From: a virus | IMG/VR virus record: IMGVR_UViG_3300047554_001102 | Span: 1 to 46,409 of that record | Reading direction: 5' to 3' (one strand) | DNA length: 46,409 nt | Part shown: piece by piece, positions 30,521-37,279 of the stretch | How the letters are laid out: the number at the start of each line of letters is the position of its first letter | Position numbering within the stretch: the first letter of the stretch is position 1 | Program-made: the position numbers and the translations under genes | Notes under the pieces: model-generated | The model's database searches: none | What the model saw: only the letters and a program-made list of their open reading frames with translations | Told to the model about the DNA's origin: nothing

Positions 30521-30593
30521 ACAAAGTTCTACTTTTGCTTTGATTATGTTCTTGCCAACCCTAATTTGTCTTGTTTTTTGGCAACTCAACTAA
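30501..30593 (+). CDS. Tiny membrane protein (30 aa)
   Basis: GTG at 30501 behind CGGAGGTATATC, an excellent ribosome site, inside the end of the previous gene. It encodes MTLIALKQSSTFALIMFLPT, with one hydrophobic membrane helix (about 12-27). Strong initiation supports it despite its size. Possible roles are a membrane regulator or holin-like peptide, with no direct evidence. Confidence 0.55.
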   Translation: MTLIALKQSSTFALIMFLPTLICLVFWQLN

Positions 30594-30601
30594 CGCTTAA
30601 C

Positions 30602-30757
30602 GTAGAATCTCCAAGCTGTCCAAACTGTAAGCATTTTACCGCTACCAAGTATGGGTAGTGGAGAGATGGAGTGTTTTTCCCCGATGGCAACTGTGCTGTT
30701 TTGAAGCAATTGGTTTATCACTTTCGACCTATTTGTGAATCACATGAACGAGACTAA
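30602..30757 (+). pseudogene. Zinc-ribbon ORF interrupted by an in-frame TAG
   Basis: One frame reads ESPSCPNCKHFTATKYG, a TAG at 30656-30658, then WRDGVFFPDGNCAVLKQLVYHF and CESHERD before TAA. The CPNC-HF and later Cys pattern is typical of small phage zinc-ribbon proteins, so both sides of the TAG look like one gene. There is no obvious start or ribosome site for the first half. It could be a decayed gene or one relying on amber readthrough. Confidence 0.4.
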
Positions 30758-30983
30758 ATTTATTACCAAGTGGGCTTTAACACATGGCATTGTTAAGTCG
30801 GATGCACAACTTAAAGAGAGCGATGGTTGGCATTGTCGTGTTCCCTCTGGTTACAAAATAGTGGGAATAAATCACATCCACGACACACTAGAACAAGCCC
30901 AAGTCAAAGCCGAAGAAATGCGTTTGGCTGAGATTGAAAGGCTAAAAGCAAAAATCGTTACATTACAAAAATTGAGGTTTTAA
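30744..30983 (+). CDS. Hypothetical protein (79 aa)
   Basis: MNETKFITKWALTHGIVKSD, helical with a C-terminal coiled coil (EEMRLAEIERLKAKIVTLQK). A GTG nine bases upstream is an equal alternative; neither has a strong ribosome site. It stops immediately before the next ATG. No family recognised. Confidence 0.6.
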   Translation: MNETKFITKWALTHGIVKSDAQLKESDGWHCRVPSGYKIVGINHIHDTLEQAQVKAEEMRLAEIERLKAKIVTLQKLRF

Positions 30984-31271
30984 ATGACAACTAATCAAGT
31001 CGATCCCTATGACGAAGATCGGGCTATGGAAGAAATGGCTGTTTTTATTCTTAATACGCTAGAAATCTTCCAGAATATTGTTTATAACCCCCGTTATAAA
31101 GAACTCGAAAAGTTACTAGACGACGATGACAATGATTATTACCACAATGCCCTATTAGCAGCGCAAAAAATGAGAGAACACTTTGAGTCTGGTGATTATA
31201 ACAATATTCACCCTCAACTGGTTTCTATATGGGCAACAGAAGACTTTAAGCAATTATTAAACTTTGTTTAG
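30984..31271 (+). CDS. Acidic hypothetical protein (95 aa)
   Basis: MTTNQVDPYDEDRAMEEMAV: very acidic, mostly helical, no Cys. Its ATG directly follows the previous stop (TAAATG). Part of the tightly packed cluster of small genes. Acidic small phage proteins sometimes inhibit host enzymes, but nothing here shows this. Confidence 0.6.
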   Translation: MTTNQVDPYDEDRAMEEMAVFILNTLEIFQNIVYNPRYKELEKLLDDDDNDYYHNALLAAQKMREHFESGDYNNIHPQLVSIWATEDFKQLLNFV

Positions 31272-31281
31272 GAGTGTTCAA

Positions 31282-31587
31282 ATGACTAAAACCAAGCTTT
31301 ATATCACAAAATCAGACGGTTCTTACCAAGTATTTGAGTCTAGTTGTCCACTTGAAGAAGCTGTCGCTCAATGGCAATGGTATCACGATCCTCTTAATAT
31401 GATGCCGCTCCTTTCGATTTTCACTTTTCTCGTTGTAATGCCATTGTTCATAATCGTTGTTCTGTTGGCGATCGTGCTATACCTGCTTAAGTATTTAAAC
31501 AATTTAATCGGTTTTATCGCCAATTACTTAAACAACACTTGGAACACTATGACCGATAACCACACTCGATTAAGTATTAAACAATGA
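31282..31587 (+). CDS. Membrane protein (101 aa)
   Basis: MTKTKLYITKSDGSYQVFES, then a long hydrophobic stretch LLSIFTFLVVMPLFIIVVLL and more (about 44-70), perhaps one or two membrane helices, then an amphipathic helix. The ATG at 31282 follows GGAG with seven bases spacing; an earlier in-frame start would overlap the previous gene. Holin-like or a membrane modulator; unassigned. Confidence 0.65.
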   Translation: MTKTKLYITKSDGSYQVFESSCPLEEAVAQWQWYHDPLNMMPLLSIFTFLVVMPLFIIVVLLAIVLYLLKYLNNLIGFIANYLNNTWNTMTDNHTRLSIKQ

Positions 31588-31919
31588 TTTTTGCAGACTT
31601 AACAGCAGCAGAACAGCAACTAATGTTATTGCTTGTTGAAGGCATGACATCTGATGAGATTGCTGACACCCTTGGTAAATCTAAAAAGACGATTGATCAC
31701 AAAATTATTGAGTTACGAAAAAGGACAGGTCACGACTCTAGGATTCAGTTGGTTGGGGATTATTACCGCTCAACTCTCTGTAAAGACACCATTCAGGATG
31801 AGCTTAATATCCTAGATAAAAAAATCGCTGTGTGTGAGGCACAGTTAGAAGTTTATCGCACCATGCGACAAATTAAATTTAATCAATGGTTAAAGGTTCA
31901 AGATGCAAAAAACATTTGA
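31584..31919 (+). CDS. LuxR/GerE-type helix-turn-helix protein with coiled coil
   Basis: 111 residues. The N-terminal half is a GerE-type helix-turn-helix (LTAAEQQLMLLLVEGMTSDE, IADTLGKSKKTIDHKIIELR). The C-terminal half is a coiled coil (TIQDELNILDKKIAVCEAQL). No receiver or ligand domain, so it probably acts as a small oligomeric regulator of phage or host genes. It overlaps the preceding stop (ATGA). Confidence 0.75.
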   Translation: MIFADLTAAEQQLMLLLVEGMTSDEIADTLGKSKKTIDHKIIELRKRTGHDSRIQLVGDYYRSTLCKDTIQDELNILDKKIAVCEAQLEVYRTMRQIKFNQWLKVQDAKNI

Positions 31920-32151
31920 TATTTATATTCCCGACGATCAACCGCAAGCCGCCATAGACATTGAAAAGTTTATTAATCTTTGGGGTGGCATTGTATTTGG
32001 AACTGGCTACTCATTAAATTACTTTAATATTTGGGGGTATGCTAATCGAGATTTACTGCCAACACTTATCCAAAAAAGCAAAAAATCTGGTTGGTATATC
32101 AATGAATACCCTCCCGAAATTCAAGCTGATATAGATAGTGAGGATGGCTAA
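31903..32151 (+). CDS. Hypothetical protein (82 aa)
   Basis: MQKTFDIYIPDDQPQAAIDI, a mixed alpha/beta acidic protein with several aromatics (YSLNYFNIWGYANRD). It overlaps the helix-turn-helix gene by 17 bases and the next gene by up to 14. No family recognised. Confidence 0.6.
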   Translation: MQKTFDIYIPDDQPQAAIDIEKFINLWGGIVFGTGYSLNYFNIWGYANRDLLPTLIQKSKKSGWYINEYPPEIQADIDSEDG

Positions 32152-32542
32152 AGCAAAACCAGACATAACCTATTGCAGTTACAAGCCTAACCAAAAAGTG
32201 GATCAACTCTACAAAAAAGATGGTGTTGAGTATTGGGTTGGGCCGTATCTTGTCTTTGATCCAGGCCTAGAGATAAACACCAGCAAGGGGATGATTAAAC
32301 GCAAGCTTAAAGATCACCAAATTGGGCGATTACATGATCACGTTCCCGTCTGTACAAACCTAGAAAGTAAGCCTGTTGTTGTCCATAAAGATAGGATTAG
32401 ATCGCATAAAAAAGATGCTGTTACCTTTGCTTATGTCTTTGGAACTGTTAACAGTGGTGGCATTATCCTCGCTGGTGCTAGTTACGAAAAAGCGGAAGAT
32501 TTATCGTTGGGAATTGACTCAATTCAAGAGCTTGACAACTAA
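32144..32542 (+). CDS. Hypothetical protein (132 aa)
   Basis: MAKAKPDITYCSYKPNQKVD, basic and beta-rich. ATG at 32144 or a GTG six bases earlier could start it; the ribosome site is poor either way. An ACCAGC motif lies inside near 32276 and a variant near 32473. Last gene before the promoter at 32532. Confidence 0.6.
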   Translation: MAKAKPDITYCSYKPNQKVDQLYKKDGVEYWVGPYLVFDPGLEINTSKGMIKRKLKDHQIGRLHDHVPVCTNLESKPVVVHKDRIRSHKKDAVTFAYVFGTVNSGGIILAGASYEKAEDLSLGIDSIQELDN

Positions 32543-32560
32543 GCTTAGTTTTGATATTAT
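32532..32560 (+). promoter_or_regulatory. Rightward promoter of the small-RNA candidate
   Basis: TTGACA (32532-32537), a 17-base spacer and TATTAT (32555-32560). The dyad AACTAAGCTTAGTT, a perfect 14-base palindrome, lies between them. The best promoter of the rightward set. Confidence 0.8.
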
Positions 32561-32566
32561 TAAAAT

Positions 32567-32745
32567 ATTAAGCAGTCCAACTTAATTATTTAGTGGACAA
32601 AACAGACAACTCCCTGACAGTGTTCATTCACTGTCTTTGCATTGATAACTTAATTTGTGGAGTGAATAGGACAATGACCTGCAAAAAACACTAACCGTTT
32701 GAGGTTTGACTGCTCGGAAAGACGGGCTTTTATTTATTAACCAAC
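32567..32745 (+). ncRNA. Candidate small RNA between a promoter and a terminator
   Basis: Starts just after a strong promoter. It contains GTCC/GGAC arms (about 32575-32600), a perfect hairpin GACAGTG-TTCATT-CACTGTC (32616-32635) and a terminator-like GCTCG-GAAAGA-CGGGC with TTTTATTT (about 32713-32737). A 33-codon ORF from a GTG at 32593 spans part of it but has no ribosome site. It may be a small RNA or a structured leader of 32755-33060. Confidence 0.5.
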
Positions 32746-32754
32746 TAACTACTT

Positions 32755-33060
32755 ATGTGTTCAAAAATGCGATTAGGTTTACAGTCTAGATGCCAAGCTG
32801 AAGCAATTGCTCAGGGCTTTCATCCTGACTTGGGGTTAAGATTAATGACCCATTACCTTGATGAGATGTTGTCAGGTCAAGAGATTAGTGATGCTGCTTT
32901 TCAGATTCATTTCTGGCACAATTTTTATACTTTTGCCAATGACTTTGATGACCAGGCTGACAACAGGCTCCACCAAGTTTACACAGAAGTTCACAATGCA
33001 GTAAAAAACTATTTAGCCTATGTCAAAAATACGAGCGAAGAGAGATTATTGCTTAGTTAA
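32755..33060 (+). CDS. Hypothetical protein (101 aa)
   Basis: MCSKMRLGLQSRCQAEAIAQ, helical and His/Asp-rich (FQIHFWHNFYTFANDFDDQA). No ribosome site is visible before the ATG. It overlaps the start of the next gene by 41 bases. No family recognised. Confidence 0.6.
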   Translation: MCSKMRLGLQSRCQAEAIAQGFHPDLGLRLMTHYLDEMLSGQEISDAAFQIHFWHNFYTFANDFDDQADNRLHQVYTEVHNAVKNYLAYVKNTSEERLLLS

Positions 33061-33214
33061 AGGCGAAAGCCATATAAGAGGTCGTCTGACTGAATGGAAT
33101 AAGGATTACTTTATTTTTTATCCATTCCCAATAGGCGACATTGTTTACCCTCCGTCCATTCTTGTTCACAAACAAAGCGGGGAAGGGGAAAAAGGTTGGA
33201 CACTTGAATTTTAG
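33020..33214 (+). CDS. Small hypothetical protein (64 aa)
   Basis: MSKIRAKRDYCLVKGESHIR, basic and beta-rich, with YFIFYPFPIGDIVYPPSIL in the middle. Start lies inside the previous gene. The overlap is long, so translation is less certain than for its neighbours. Confidence 0.5.
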   Translation: MSKIRAKRDYCLVKGESHIRGRLTEWNKDYFIFYPFPIGDIVYPPSILVHKQSGEGEKGWTLEF

Positions 33215-33223
33215 GATGTTATT

Positions 33224-33361
33224 ATGTCCGAAAAAGAAAACAAAAAAACAGTAACGTATAACGCTGTCACTATTGAGCCTAAAAGTTACTTGGGCGCATC
33301 AATAGAGGAAGTGTTGGAGCGCAAAAAACAAATGCTGGCTAAATTTAGGAGTGGAAAATGA
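33224..33361 (+). CDS. Small hypothetical protein (45 aa)
   Basis: MSEKENKKTVTYNAVTIEPK, then a Lys/Glu helix (SIEEVLERKKQMLAKFRSGK). Preceded by AGGATGTTATT, a weak ribosome site. Its stop overlaps the ATG of the next tiny gene. Helical tail suggests dimerisation. Function unknown. Confidence 0.55.
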   Translation: MSEKENKKTVTYNAVTIEPKSYLGASIEEVLERKKQMLAKFRSGK

Positions 33362-33426
33362 GTTTAGCAATTCTTATTGCAAAAGGGCTTTTAGTTATCG
33401 TGCTGATTATTTCAATCCTTACTTAA
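33358..33426 (+). CDS. Tiny membrane peptide (22 aa)
   Basis: ATG overlapping the previous stop (ATGA) behind AGGAGTGGAAA, a strong ribosome site. Encodes MSLAILIAKGLLVIVLIISI and two more residues, a single hydrophobic helix. Such peptides can be holin-like, toxins or membrane-complex subunits. Good initiation signals support it despite its size. Confidence 0.5.
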   Translation: MSLAILIAKGLLVIVLIISILT

Positions 33427-33537
33427 TAACAAAGATGAAAATAACTTGAACTTAAACATCAAACAACTGTCACTTATTGTCTTGTGGATGACTGGTATCA
33501 TTCTGACAAAGTTTATTTTTTAACTGAGGAATTAATC

Positions 33538-33726
33538 GTGTTAATACCAGCAAAACAGTTATTACCAGGCTATCGAGTCTATGACCAAGTTAGTCAACGA
33601 TTGGCTACCGTTTTAAGCGTTAGTGATCAATCTTTTTGTTATCGAATTGATCACTGGGCTGGCTACACAACAGCCCCCATCAACGATCAATCTGTCTCTG
33701 TCGTTTCTTTAGGGGGTGTGGGATGA
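33538..33726 (+). CDS. Small hypothetical protein (62 aa)
   Basis: GTG start behind GAGGAATTAATC, the recurring context. It encodes MLIPAKQLLPGYRVYDQVSQ, a beta-rich protein ending VVSLGGVG. An ACCAGC motif (ATACCAGCAAAAC) overlaps its start. Overlaps the next gene by four bases. Confidence 0.6.
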   Translation: MLIPAKQLLPGYRVYDQVSQRLATVLSVSDQSFCYRIDHWAGYTTAPINDQSVSVVSLGGVG

Positions 33727-34241
33727 AAGAACGACCTATCTTATTCTCTACCCCGATGGTTCAAGCCATATTAGAGGGGCGTAAAACACAGACTCGACGA
33801 GTAATAAAACCACAACCTGAGCCATTAGAAGATGGCTTTATGTTACCACTACATCCAGACTGTCCTTATGGCTATATTGGTGACAGGCTTTGGGTTCGGG
33901 AAACGTTTGCTTATCATCACACTGGACGACTTTTTTACAAGGCAGATATTCCAGTCGTTTGTCATAAAAACTGGAAATGGAAGCCCCCTATTTTTATGCC
34001 ACGTTCAGCATCCCGAATCACCTTAGAAATAACGGATATTCGTGTTGAACGATTACAGGATATTACCCGTTCTGATATTTATGCGGAAGGCTTAATCGTA
34101 CCACAAGAGCATCAAGAAGATTACAAGGAATACTTGTTAAATGCTTGGATTGAACTGTGGGATTCCATCAACGCTAAAAAACACCCTTGGCAATCTAATC
34201 CCTACGTTTGGGTAGTTGAGTTTAAGAGGATTGAAAAATGA
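33723..34241 (+). CDS. ASCH-domain-like phage protein
   Basis: 172 residues beginning MKERPILFSTPMVQAILEGR and continuing KTQTRRVIKPQPEP, a very conserved opening in phage ASCH-related proteins. It continues with GDRLWVRETFAYH, MPRSASRITLEITDIRVERL and a C-terminal VWVVEFKRI. ASCH-like folds bind RNA or nucleotides, and the family's role in phages is unknown. It overlaps both neighbours. Confidence 0.75.
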   Translation: MKERPILFSTPMVQAILEGRKTQTRRVIKPQPEPLEDGFMLPLHPDCPYGYIGDRLWVRETFAYHHTGRLFYKADIPVVCHKNWKWKPPIFMPRSASRITLEITDIRVERLQDITRSDIYAEGLIVPQEHQEDYKEYLLNAWIELWDSINAKKHPWQSNPYVWVVEFKRIEK

Positions 34242-36205
34242 CCGCTTTTTTGTCACAACCCCCACCACTAAGTTTAGTTAAGCCCAAACTAACTCCACCT
34301 GTTTTACGAGAAGACCAGTTAAATGTTAAGCGTCAAGGCTATCAGTTAATCCGTGAAGGTCATAAACGCATTCAGTTTGTTTGCCCTTGTGGTTGGGGAA
34401 AGACTGTTTTAGCTGTTAGCTTGATTCACGACATCGCATTTAAAGCCCAGGAACAAAAGGGCGGGAAAGAACGTAAAGTTTTATTCTTAGTTCACGCCAA
34501 CTGTCTTGTTGAGCAAACCATTCAACAACTTGCCTCTGCTGGTATTTGGGCAGGAATTATTGCGGGGGGTTACAAGGAAAACCGCCACAAGAACGTTCAG
34601 GTTGCGATGGTACAAACCCTTGTCAAGCGTGACATTAGCTGGTTTGTTCCCGATGTAATTATTGCTGATGAAGCCCATGAATCGCTTTGGTATAAATGGT
34701 CGTTAGAGCGTTTCCCCAAACTCAAAGATGGCCAAACCATTTTTACGGCTGGTGCTTTAGATAATGAGTTGCGGGCCATCGGTTTTAATATTGACGCAAC
34801 TGTTTTAAACGGCGATCGCTACCCCACTTTTGAGGAGGTTAAGCACCAGCACAAAGAATTTTTAAAGGCCAATCACCCCGACGTTGGGGGAAGTAAAGAA
34901 ATTACTCAACAGGCCAATGCGGCTTGGGATGTTCTTAAGGATCATCGTGACCTGTTTGATAGCGGCGATCGCCCAACGAATGTTCCTACTTTGATCGGAC
35001 TGACTGCAACCCCCTGGCGATTATCCAAACGTCAATCAATGGGAGATATTTTCCCCGTCCAAGTGTTAGGCCCGACACCTGGGGAGATGGTTGAACTGGG
35101 TCAAGCGACTAATTTTCAACAGGGTTTAGTCCCGTTTGTTTACTGGGGTATCGCTGGGGCTGACACCAAATCATTACGAGTCCCGAAGGGGGGATCGGAC
35201 TTTACAGAAGCCCAATTAGATGAAAGCTTTGCCATTCCCGAAGTTGTCCAGTGTGCAGTTGATAATTACATGGACAAATCTAAGGGTCGTCGGTTCGTCT
35301 GCTTTCCAGTCAGCATCCACCACGCCCAAATGTTAGTCCATGCCTTTACTCGCGCTGGTGTTCCTTGCGCTCTTATTAAAGGCGATACTCCCAACGGTAG
35401 TAAGGACAAAATCACTGACAAAGAGACCCGTAATTCTATCTACGCCAAAGTTCGTAAAAAAGAGTTAATGGGGATAATTTCAGTCGGTTGCATCAATATC
35501 GGCTTCGACCTCCCTGAAATTAGCTGTGTTATTGATTGTTGTCCTACTTTAAGCCGTTCTAAATATGTTCAGGGGGCTGGTCGGGGCCAACGGGTCGCGC
35601 CCTGGGATGGAAAAGTTGATTGTCATTACCTCGATCAAGCGGGGAATGTGATGCGACCTGGTTTTGGGCAGATCGAATCTATCCAGTATGGGGAATTAAT
35701 ACCAGCAGGGGAAATTATTCCTGAAGAAGCCCCAATGAAAGAATGTCCTGACTGCCATCGGCTTTTAGTCACATTCCACATGAAATGCGTCCACTGTGGC
35801 TATGAGTTTCCCGCACCCGAAAAAGAGCTTGCTGTGGGTGATATGGTCTTAATTATTCGGGAAGATGAAGAAGGTCTTTATCAAGCTTTTAAAGACTTAT
35901 TGCGGAAAGCCTATCAATTTAATTATGCGCCATACTGGGCTGAAGCACAGATTAATGAACTTTATAAAAGTCACCCTTCTGTTGCCAAAAAACAGATTAA
36001 ACTTGATAAAAAAAATAAGCCGATGCAATGGCACCCAGTCAAGGCTTGGTATCACCACGCAATCTTTGAACACCCAACCAAGGAGGATGAACAAGCCTAT
36101 ATGCGATACTTGCAGAATGTAGCATCAAAGTACGCTGAACCTAAACCCGATTGGTGGTTTAAAAACTATATGAAAAAGGAATTTGGGGAGGGTTGGAATG
36201 GATAG
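34238..36205 (+). CDS. SF2 helicase with a J-domain-like insertion and a zinc finger
   Basis: 655 residues. Helicase motifs: Walker A-like CPCGWGKT (49-56), DEAH (144-147), motif III TAT (256-258) and motif VI GAGRGQR (446-452). Between DEAH and TAT lies YPTFEEVKHQHKEFLKANHP followed by DVGGSKEITQQANAAWDVLK (about 195-234). It includes an HPD tripeptide (213-215), the hallmark of DnaJ J-domains. A zinc finger, CPDC and CVHC, is at 503-520. DNA unwinding is likely; the J-domain suggests recruitment of host Hsp70 (DnaK). Confidence 0.85.
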   Translation: MTAFLSQPPPLSLVKPKLTPPVLREDQLNVKRQGYQLIREGHKRIQFVCPCGWGKTVLAVSLIHDIAFKAQEQKGGKERKVLFLVHANCLVEQTIQQLASAGIWAGIIAGGYKENRHKNVQVAMVQTLVKRDISWFVPDVIIADEAHESLWYKWSLERFPKLKDGQTIFTAGALDNELRAIGFNIDATVLNGDRYPTFEEVKHQHKEFLKANHPDVGGSKEITQQANAAWDVLKDHRDLFDSGDRPTNVPTLIGLTATPWRLSKRQSMGDIFPVQVLGPTPGEMVELGQATNFQQGLVPFVYWGIAGADTKSLRVPKGGSDFTEAQLDESFAIPEVVQCAVDNYMDKSKGRRFVCFPVSIHHAQMLVHAFTRAGVPCALIKGDTPNGSKDKITDKETRNSIYAKVRKKELMGIISVGCINIGFDLPEISCVIDCCPTLSRSKYVQGAGRGQRVAPWDGKVDCHYLDQAGNVMRPGFGQIESIQYGELIPAGEIIPEEAPMKECPDCHRLLVTFHMKCVHCGYEFPAPEKELAVGDMVLIIREDEEGLYQAFKDLLRKAYQFNYAPYWAEAQINELYKSHPSVAKKQIKLDKKNKPMQWHPVKAWYHHAIFEHPTKEDEQAYMRYLQNVASKYAEPKPDWWFKNYMKKEFGEGWNG

Positions 36206-36365
36206 AGATACCAGATCAAAAGCAATTGAATCTATTGCTTATTTAGCCCGACGAGTTTCAGAGCTTCAATTCGAGGACAAAATCACTGTCCTAGAACACC
36301 ACCACTTTATGAATCACATTTTTAGCTTGAAAGACATTATCTTAAAGGAGAAAATTGATGCTTAA
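36198..36365 (+). CDS. Small helical protein (55 aa)
   Basis: MDRDTRSKAIESIAYLARRV. The ATG at 36198 overlaps the helicase stop and has GGAGGG five bases upstream; a start fifteen bases earlier lacks this. A short helical, charged protein. No family recognised. Confidence 0.6.
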   Translation: MDRDTRSKAIESIAYLARRVSELQFEDKITVLEHHHFMNHIFSLKDIILKEKIDA

Positions 36366-36417
36366 ACAACTTATCGACAAACTACTTTTCCTCGCTGGTG
36401 TTAGTTTATGCAAATAA
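36358..36417 (+). CDS. Tiny peptide (19 aa)
   Basis: ATG behind AAGGAG with good spacing, encoding MLKQLIDKLLFLAGVSLCK. The ACCAGC motif (as CTCGCTGGTGTTAG) forms its second half. Overlaps genes on both sides. It may act as a coupling leader for the next gene rather than as a functional protein. Confidence 0.35.
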   Translation: MLKQLIDKLLFLAGVSLCK

Positions 36418-36557
36418 TTAAATTTATCTTTTTTGGCTTTTGTGCTTACAATGTCATCATCTTTAGCATCGGCTATTATTACGGCTCACAAGCAAATAAA
36501 CTAGAAAAACAAAAAGCTTGGCTAGAGTCTTTATTTTTACAATCACCCACAAAATGA
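36408..36557 (+). CDS. Small membrane protein (49 aa)
   Basis: MQIIKFIFFGFCAYNVIIFS has a hydrophobic N-terminal helix (about 3-24), followed by a soluble charged tail. Its stop overlaps the next ATG (ATGA). A single-pass membrane protein of unknown role. Confidence 0.55.
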   Translation: MQIIKFIFFGFCAYNVIIFSIGYYYGSQANKLEKQKAWLESLFLQSPTK

Positions 36558-37027
36558 GAACCAAAAACTTTATCAAAACCGTCAAGTCATTAATGACTGA
36601 GGCTGACTATCAAAAAGAATTTGACAACTACGTTAAATGGGAGTCAAAAAAGATAGAGCAAGGCAACCGTAACATTGAGTTGTTAGCTCAGGCAGTTAAT
36701 CAATCCGTAAGCAAAGTCAATAAAGCAATAGATGATTTTACCTGTTCTGTCGTTGATTGTTCAGAGATAATTAATAGCTTTACTCTATTCGTTAATAACC
36801 TTCTACCCATCCCCGAAGACTGCCAAGTTCCCCCAATGAATTTGCCTTGTAATTATGGGCGTGTATGGGGAATAGATTGGGATCGAACTGTGATGGGTAG
36901 TTTTGATGTTGAGTCACTTGAATCAAATAAAAAAATGCTCAACTGCCCATACTTTGCTAATAGTCCCCACTTAAAATGTACAGCAAACCCCACTAATACT
37001 AATTGTTTGGAGTGTAATGAACATTAA
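36554..37027 (+). CDS. Cys-rich hypothetical protein (157 aa)
   Basis: MRTKNFIKTVKSLMTEADYQ from the ATG at 36554, preferred because it overlaps the previous stop. The N-terminal half is helical; the C-terminal 70 residues carry several Cys (ending CPYF, LKCTANP, NCLEC) that look zinc-binding. Similar Cys-rich tails occur at 38261-38479. It overlaps the next gene. Family not recognised. Confidence 0.6.
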   Translation: MRTKNFIKTVKSLMTEADYQKEFDNYVKWESKKIEQGNRNIELLAQAVNQSVSKVNKAIDDFTCSVVDCSEIINSFTLFVNNLLPIPEDCQVPPMNLPCNYGRVWGIDWDRTVMGSFDVESLESNKKMLNCPYFANSPHLKCTANPTNTNCLECNEH

Positions 37028-37274
37028 CATCATCAAACAACTACGCAGTCTATTTGACATGAACCAACAAGCACTAGCAGAAAAAAGCGGTCTATCTAGA
37101 AGTTATTTGTCAGAAGTAGAAACTGGCAAAAAACAGCCTAGTATGGATAGCTTGGAAGCTATTGCAAGATGCTTTAACTTAAGACTTTCTCAGTTTTTGT
37201 GGCTTAGTGAAAATTCATTAACAATTGGGCAAGTCGCAGAAAACTATCAAGTAATTAAAAAAGCTACGGACTAA
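37017..37274 (+). CDS. XRE-family helix-turn-helix regulator
   Basis: 85 residues with a textbook helix-turn-helix: FDMNQQALAEKSGLSRSYLS and EVETGKKQPSMDSLEAIARC. Short C-terminal tail. Overlaps the preceding gene by 11 bases. It may regulate the late rightward genes or the adjacent tail gene; no operator is evident. Confidence 0.85.
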   Translation: MNINIIKQLRSLFDMNQQALAEKSGLSRSYLSEVETGKKQPSMDSLEAIARCFNLRLSQFLWLSENSLTIGQVAENYQVIKKATD

Positions 37275-37279
37275 ATATT

